From NCBI GenBank assembly GCA_026874595.1, contig CM049313.1, positions 26,722,008-26,786,007 on the forward strand: a DNA stretch of 64,000 nucleotides, in the 5' to 3' direction. The notes under the pieces are model-generated. The model made no database searches. It was not told where the DNA came from and saw only the letters and a list, made by a program, of their open reading frames with translations. The DNA is from Sipunculus nudus (lineage: Eukaryota; Annelida; Sipuncula; Golfingiida; Sipunculidae). Made by a program: the position numbers and the translations under genes. Shown one piece after another: positions 58,221-64,000 of the stretch (position 1 is its first letter; each line of letters opens with the position of its first letter).

Positions 58221-58370
58221 GAAGACTTCTTTCCCTTCGTCATTCGAGAACTCTGAGCCTGCATTTCTTGAACATCATCCATGCTTTTCTTCAGAAACTG
58301 GAGGGCGGTATGTGCTGACATATTTCGAAATATTAAGTATGGCTCTGTTGGGCTTTATGGTCTTACAAAG
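58221..58370 (-). other. Possible coding fragment, - strand
   Basis: A 50-codon open frame contains NMSAHTALQFLKKSMDDVQE and ends MTKGKKSS then a stop. Composition is protein-like but no family is recognised, and the upstream splice site is not clear. Confidence 0.25.
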
Positions 58371-58394
58371 ACAGCTTTCTCTGGTAGCTGTTTT

Positions 58395-58797
58395 AGCTCA
58401 GCTGACTGAAAGTCATCTGAGCTATAACGATCCTCTTTTTTCCCGCGTCCGTCCGTCTGTCTGTCTTTCTGTTCGTCCGTTTACCAGGAAGAAATCGTAA
58501 CTGCTGGACCTAGAAACTTCTAACTTGACATACTGGGAGGTCTATGAAAAATCTCCTTCGAAACATGAAGTTAGGTCTCTGTTACCCATATCTTTCGAGC
58601 TATGGGGCTCAGAAGTACCCTTCAGAATAATAGAAAATTTGACACAAAAGATCCAGTATCTCAACAACTAATGCATTGATCACCATTATTCTGTGCATGC
58701 ATGCTTTTTTATAAGAAAGTTGTCCTTCTAAATAAGACAACAGTTGTAAACATTAGGCCATTATCTCATGCTTGTCTGCTGACCCATGGGTCACTTG
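58395..58797 (+). mobile_element. Short element of the AGCTCAGCTGACT family (one unit)
   Basis: The head AGCTCAGCTGACTGAAAGTC is followed by ATCTGAGCT after TTTT, then CCGTCCGTCTGTCTG. One ~335-bp unit follows, and the tail TGACCCATGGGTCACTTGT matches the 3' end at 60222. The final CTAG is not conserved (GTATAC). Confidence 0.78.
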
Positions 58798-58862
58798 TAT
58801 ACAAATGCAAGAAGATTAAGCAAGCTTAAGTATCAAAGTTTCTTTCCAGAAAACCCATTTTT

Positions 58863-60246
58863 AGCTCAGTTGACTGAAAGTCATCTGAGCTATAGGAATC
58901 ACCCTTTGTCCGTCCTTCGTCTGTCCGGCCGGGCGTTAACAGGGCTCAAATCGTAACCATAAAGGTGGTTTTCCCTAAGTGCGTAGTGCGTATCTGTATT
59001 CCGTATGCGTAGTCCGTTTTCCTTAAGTACGTATATTCGTAGTACGTACTCCGTATTGATAGGTGCTCGATAACTGAAGTTTTTCTTTTTTTTTGCAAGC
59101 CATTTTACCATATATTTATTGTACATTTGTATTTTTAGCATTAAAAATTAAACAAAATTAAAATAATAAAATATTTAAAAGATCATGATTAGAAATATTT
59201 TATACGCGACAGTGATGTTTACGCTTCAATCATCACAAACATGTTGTCTGTGATAAAGAAAGGAAAACCAAATTTAGCCAAATGCCAATATGATTAGTTT
59301 CTGGAAAACTGATGCCAGAAATGATATTAATACCAGTTGAAAATAGAGATTGTGCATACAGCACGGCCTAAATGGATAAACTCTATGCTAAACCTGAAAT
59401 CCACACGAAGATTGGTATGCGTAGTGCGCAAAAAATCGCTCCCAGCAGCGTGCGGATACGGACTTCGCATACGGACTACGCATACGCACTACGCATGCGG
59501 ATGAATGGAAACGGCCCAGTTAAAAAGTCTACAAAGCAATTTTTACGGACTACGCAGGCGGACTATGCATACGGACTACGGAAAAAGGCTATGCACTTAT
59601 GGAAAAGCACCTTAAAGCCTAGAATCATAAACCTCTGCATCCTGAGAGATCCTCAAAAGTTCTCCTACGAAACCTGAAATTAGGTCATTGTGACCTAGAT
59701 TCTTAGACTTATAGGTCGTGTTTAACCCCCCCCCCCCCCTTCCAAAATAATTAAAAAGTACACACTAAAATTGCCAGATTCCTCAGGAACGGCTTGATTG
59801 ATTGTCATCAAATTTGGTGTGCTTATGGGTCTTAATGAGCCTTAGCTACTGATCATGAATGGTGGCGCCACCTGAATTATCTTAATTTTTACAAGTTTTA
59901 CGTGTATTTTTGATAACACTAGGTCTGTTAACAAGGCATAAATTGTACCCGTGATGGTTAGAATCATGAACTTGATATTAGGTTACTGTGACCTATATTC
60001 TCCAAGTTACGGCGGTGTTTTAGCACCCCAGAAATATTGTACCAAGTATATACAAATTACTAGATTTCTTAGAAAGGCTGGATGATTTGTTATTAAATTT
60101 GGTGTGCTTATGGGTCTTCATAAATTAAGCTAATATGCATGAATGATGATGCTACATACATTAATCTTAATTAGTTGCCTGTGCATGGACATATTGTCAA
60201 CATGTCAATCGGCTGAGCGTCATGACCCATGGGTCACTTGTTCTAG
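58863..60246 (+). mobile_element. Hairpin-headed element with complete 3' end (CTAG)
   Basis: It starts AGCTCAGTTGACTGAAAGTC then ATCTGAGCT after TTTTT, followed by CCGTCC runs. It ends with the perfect palindrome TGACCCATGGGTCA, then CTTGTTCTAG and T. These are the features of a non-autonomous Helentron: head hairpin, subterminal GGCTGAGCGTCATG near the 3' hairpin, a CTAG end and T on both sides. Two worn body units (59640-60180) contain GGTGGCGCCACC at 59863. It is split by a MITE. Confidence 0.82.
58963..59612. mobile_element. MITE with TAA target site (PIF/Harbinger-like)
   Basis: 650 bp with 23-bp terminal inverted repeats, AGGTGGTTTTCCCTAAGTGC at the left and AGGTGCTTTTCCATAAGTGC at the right (inverted), flanked by TAA (58960-58962, 59613-59615). 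Inside both ends are repeats of GTACGGACTACGCATACG type. There is no transposase. The three-base TAA duplication fits Harbinger-type transposition. Confidence 0.8.
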
Positions 60247-62611
60247 TCCGGCTTTTTGCTGACCCCTGTATATTCCTCATATGGATCAAATAAAATCTTC
60301 ATTCTTTTTTTTTTTTAGAAAAATTATTTTGATAAGTCGCAAACAACCAAGAACAATACTGGTAAAATTTATATTGGTGTGAAAGCTATGTACATATTAC
60401 TGCTAATCAGGCAAGTAATATGGAAAAATGAAATATTGATTTTATTCCAGAAAAACTAGTGAAATTAGTCAACCAATAGTGATTAGCAACTATTATTAAG
60501 TGAAGATGGCATACACAATTATAAAAAACACATGCAACATATATGCGTGCACAGTTTGCAAGGCAGGATGTGTATCAAAAGCTTAGACTCCTCAGTAGCT
60601 CTAACTACAGAATAAAATACAAAGTCATAATATTATAGTATATTCAGGTTAGTTGCCAATATATTTAAAACCTTAACAACCCTTTATACATGAACTTGAC
60701 ATGCAGTTGTAAATGTCTATGTGAAATTAAGTGTCAGGTACTTTTTATTGAAATTAAGATTTCACCTGTTTTTTTTCCTTATGCCTCAAAAATGACTGTT
60801 AAATAATTTTTGGAGATGACAACCGGTCTAGAACAGTTGTTATAATATCCAGAAATAATAATAACTAGGTTGGCATATTCTACTCTGAGGTGTGATCAGG
60901 TTTTACAATTCCGGGATTCGCCATCTGACTATTGTACAGAAATTCTACAAGTAACTCAGATGTCAAACTACATAGCTGGTTGCAATACTATTGCATCATC
61001 AAACGTGATTAGTCCTGATTAATTACGTATTGTTCACACCTTGCGGTCACGGTACTCGACCAGTCGCCCGTGGCATGTAAGCGGTCACCCGAAGGTTGTT
61101 AGGTGGGATATAGGTTAAGTTAAAAACCTGTCTTTTACAAATATTTGAATAATTTGGTAACTAATTAATTACCTTACATACGGATTTGCGCGAAATTTTG
61201 AACTGCGCTAATGCTATAAAATGAATAATGCGTGAAAATTCAGACACGCCAAATTAACCACTTCCACAGTATGTTCTATTTGCTAGGGAGGATTATTGTT
61301 ACTGATGAACGTTCATTTTGGCAGCAAGGTTACGGAGAAGAACATTTTTAAATGTTTTTTTTTTAAGCTTTTCCCCTATAAAATCTAAGAAAATGCAGTT
61401 AGCCAAGAAATAAACAATATGCTATAAAATCTTTTAGATTTCTAATTTTTTTTGCCAAAAAAAAAAAAAAAAATTGGTGATGCTAGCTCCTGCCCTTTTT
61501 GAGAAAGCTATGACGCACGACGGACCACCATCGCATAAGCTCAACGATTACCTAAAAATGCAAACCAAATTTGTTTTCAAACAGTTTAAAGATATAGTTC
61601 CACTAGTTCTAATCTGGGCATTCTGCGTCTGGACGGTGTGTCTAGTCTACACGTCTGGACACATCGTCTAGACACCAGACAGAGCCAGATCAGTTGCCAT
61701 GGTGATGTCTGGACCTCATCTGGTTGAATTGAGTGACCTCTCGACTTGGCATGTTGAAACTTGTTTTCAAACGCTGGAAGCCTTTTTCAATTGGCTACAC
61801 TGCTTTTTCAAAGCTGTATTTACCCAATCTATTCTTATAAAACTGGCAGAACCCTACCATAGAACAATTCTTGTAAAATTTAAACCAATCAGCTTAACAG
61901 TTTCATCATAAAACAGTGTATGAACTAGGCTTAGTCTTAAATTACATTTTTGCAAGTACAAAACAGATTAATGTAGATGGCGCCACCAATACCTCAATTT
62001 CAGATATGACTTATGTGACAAACATTGGCATAAAATTTGGTGGTGATTGCTCCAGCCGTTTCTGAGATTTAAATTTAGTGTGCTTTTTTGGACAGAGGAC
62101 TAAGTTCAACCTCCTGTAACTCGGCCAAAATATTCGAACTGGAACCATTCGAACAAACTTGAGATTGTTCCAGGGACCATTTCAGTGAAATATTTTACAA
62201 TCTGGCTGGACAGTTGAGGAGAATAAGATTTATAAAGCTTTTTAATTTTCCCCCTATAAAATCTAAGAAAATGCAGTTAGAAAAAAATAAACAAACTCCT
62301 ATGGAGTTTTTTAGATGACTAATTATTTGCAAAAAATTGGTGATGCTAGCTCCTGCCGTTTTGAGATAGCTATGGTTAACGTACAGACAACACACAACGC
62401 ACAGACGCCACACAATCGCATAAGCTCACAGGTTCGCTAAAAAAAATTTTTATATGTGTAAAACTGGGGGAATTTAATCCAGGTTGTGCCACCAGTCTTA
62501 AGCAACATTTCAATTTCACTCGAGTTTCCAGTCTTTAACTTAAGGATGTATGTCACAGTGACCTAAATCAGTGGCGTCAATTTTTCTTCGATGGTGGGGG
62601 GAATGACTTTG

Positions 62612-62642
<31 letters not shown>

Positions 62643-62667
62643 TTCAGCATCTGTGAGTGGCATTTAC

Positions 62668-62710
<43 letters not shown>

Positions 62711-63466
62711 TTATATATATACTTAATCATATTTCAAATTATTATAATGTTTTATAAAATAAGTTATTTTGGGAATTCTAAGCAAGGTATAGATATAACA
62801 TTTTTTAGTAAATACATCCAAAGTCTTTAATTCTATTTACTGATATATCACGTTTGTTTTTACCAAAATTTACAAGGCTGCTGAGTTTGGTTCCTCCACC
62901 CACAATGGTTTCAATGTGTGTCCTGTTAACAAACACTCGTATAGGCAGACAGAGACATAGGGCACTTACTATAAATCAAAATGACTGAAAATCAACAGCG
63001 TTAAAAATGAATCCATGCAAAAATCTCTTAGAATCAAAATCAGGTATTCACTGATTATATTCATTAAATGCTCACTTATAACAATAACCATTGAGCTACA
63101 ACATATATTTTCCATTTGTTGACCCTTGGGTCACATATATGAGCATCATTTTGTGATATATGACCAGTATAATAATGTGCTTTATAACTTCCCTGTTTCT
63201 AACATCAGTTTCAAGTAAAGTCCAAATATATATGCAATCTATTACTGTTTACACATATTCTGACAAATATAACTCAAATACAAACTGACAGGCAGGCTTG
63301 CTTAAAACACTGTGTGTAAAATTCAAACGTGATTTCACTTGAGCTCAGACTTGGCTGAATGAGTCAGTAACTGTTTACTTCAATTGCTGTTTTTTGATAC
63401 ATGAACTTTGTAAATAGATGACCTGCCAAACCAACCAGTATGGTCATGATCTGCACAGTCCCCAAG
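60247..63466. other. No gene seen; intergenic or 3' UTR, with repeats
   Basis: AT-rich. A segment of about 150 bp (CCCCTATAAAATCTAAGAAA to GATGCTAGCTCCTGCC) occurs at 61370-61500 and again at 62250-62360. (TA)n runs are at 62612-62637 and 62672-62705. The part next to 63466 is probably the 3' UTR of the zinc-finger gene. A short palindromic stretch with TGTCTAG...CTAGACA is at 61637-61672. Confidence 0.45.
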
Positions 63467-64000
63467 TTACTCTGGTGACTGCTCCGTTTCATTTGAGGCA
63501 GGCATTGTGATCATAATATACTGTTCTCCATTTTCATTTGTTCCATGTGGCAACATCTGTATCACGTTATTTGACAGAGTAAGTACTTGGTCTCCCTGGA
63601 TAATCCCTTCAAACTGCTCTTCTTTCTCATAAGTCACAGATATGGTGGTTTCTATGGAAGCAGGGACTTGCTCATTTGTCAGAACAGCAGGCACTTCTTC
63701 ATCTACATCAGCCGCCATGGCCTGGTTTCTGTGAGATCTCTTGGTGTCTTTTTTATCGTGGACCTTTGCATGTTTCAGACACTGCTGTTTAGTCAAAAAC
63801 CTTTTTTTGCACACTTCACAAGCATACTGGCGTATATTATTGTGATACTTCATGTGGATTTTGAAACTAGAATTATACATGAATTCCTTCTGGCATATCT
63901 TACACTTATGCAGGACCTTTTTTTCATGAACACTCCTTATGTGTGCTTGTAAACGACCTTTAAAAGTAGTCTTGTATTTACAATAAGGACACTGATGGCA
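63467..64000 (-). CDS. C2H2 zinc-finger protein, C-terminal part (partial)
   Basis: 177 visible residues; the frame is open to the window edge, so the start lies outside. Three C2H2 fingers occupy residues 4-25 (C4, C7, H20, H25), 33-53 (C33, C36, H49, H53) and 61-81 (C61, C64, H77, H81), without classic TGEKP linkers (VHEKKVLHK, YHNNIRQYA). A basic KKDTKRSHR stretch follows, then an acidic, Gln/Glu-rich tail (TYEKEEQFEGIIQ, NENGEQYIMITMP) and a stop at 63467. Zinc fingers of this class bind DNA in the nucleus, and the tail might be a transactivation or protein-binding region. I cannot name the gene. Confidence 0.9.
   Translation of the reverse strand, partial: CHQCPYCKYKTTFKGRLQAHIRSVHEKKVLHKCKICQKEFMYNSSFKIHMKYHNNIRQYACEVCKKRFLTKQQCLKHAKVHDKKDTKRSHRNQAMAADVDEEVPAVLTNEQVPASIETTISVTYEKEEQFEGIIQGDQVLTLSNNVIQMLPHGTNENGEQYIMITMPASNETEQSPE

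Overview
The window looks like part of a bivalve mollusc chromosome (or a close lophotrochozoan). The evidence is intron-containing animal genes, several animal transposon classes, and many repeats that start with a hairpin followed by CCGTCCGTC and often carry internal tandem repeats, like mollusc pearl/Helentron-type elements. This placement is inference; no marker gene fixes the species.

Two host genes are clear. A uridine phosphorylase gene runs on the + strand. Its last three exons are at 2485-2623, 18987-19133 and 19481-19620, joined by matching phase-1 splice sites, and earlier exons lie left of the window. One of its introns is about 16.4 kb and is packed with mobile DNA. At the right edge (63467-64000, - strand) is the 3' end of a C2H2 zinc-finger gene. 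Weaker coding fragments are at 9302-10440, 56857-57074, 57728-58139 and 58221-58370.

Layout: 1-2260 is a 41-bp satellite in an upstream uridine phosphorylase intron. 2690-18900 is the long intron. It holds a decayed Ty3/gypsy copy with LTR remnants, one of which is split by a TTAA-flanked MITE that itself carries a SINE; a palindrome-bearing ~280-bp tandem array; a non-LTR retrotransposon tail; a nearly complete but broken Ty3/gypsy element (10769-17515); and an array of TTAACACAAG palindromes. 20-23 kb holds degenerate repeats. 22823-27560 is a second gypsy element on the - strand whose integrase is split by a Helentron-like tandem-repeat element, which contains another small element of the same architecture. 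27.6-32.8 kb is mostly unassigned sequence with one MITE. 32864-35720 is a hairpin-headed element with ~335-bp tandem units. 38938-45488 is a decayed autonomous Helitron/Helentron. It encodes a tegument-type cysteine protease domain, a coiled-coil repeat linker, HUH Rep, PIF1 helicase and a truncated AP-like endonuclease, and runs straight into a second array of the same ~335-bp units (45489-48960) that includes a recent 1,334-bp duplication. 49.0-50.7 kb holds two more palindrome-bearing arrays. 54.9-60.3 kb holds at least three more hairpin-headed elements and hAT-like and Harbinger-like MITEs.

The strongest system-level signals are the Helitron with its protease and endonuclease domains, the surrounding small elements with 5' hairpin, 3' hairpin plus CTAG and T-tract targets, and the palindrome CTGGTGGCGCCACCTG, which recurs more than 40 times in at least three otherwise unrelated tandem repeats. 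All boundaries and family names come from reading the sequence; no database search was possible.
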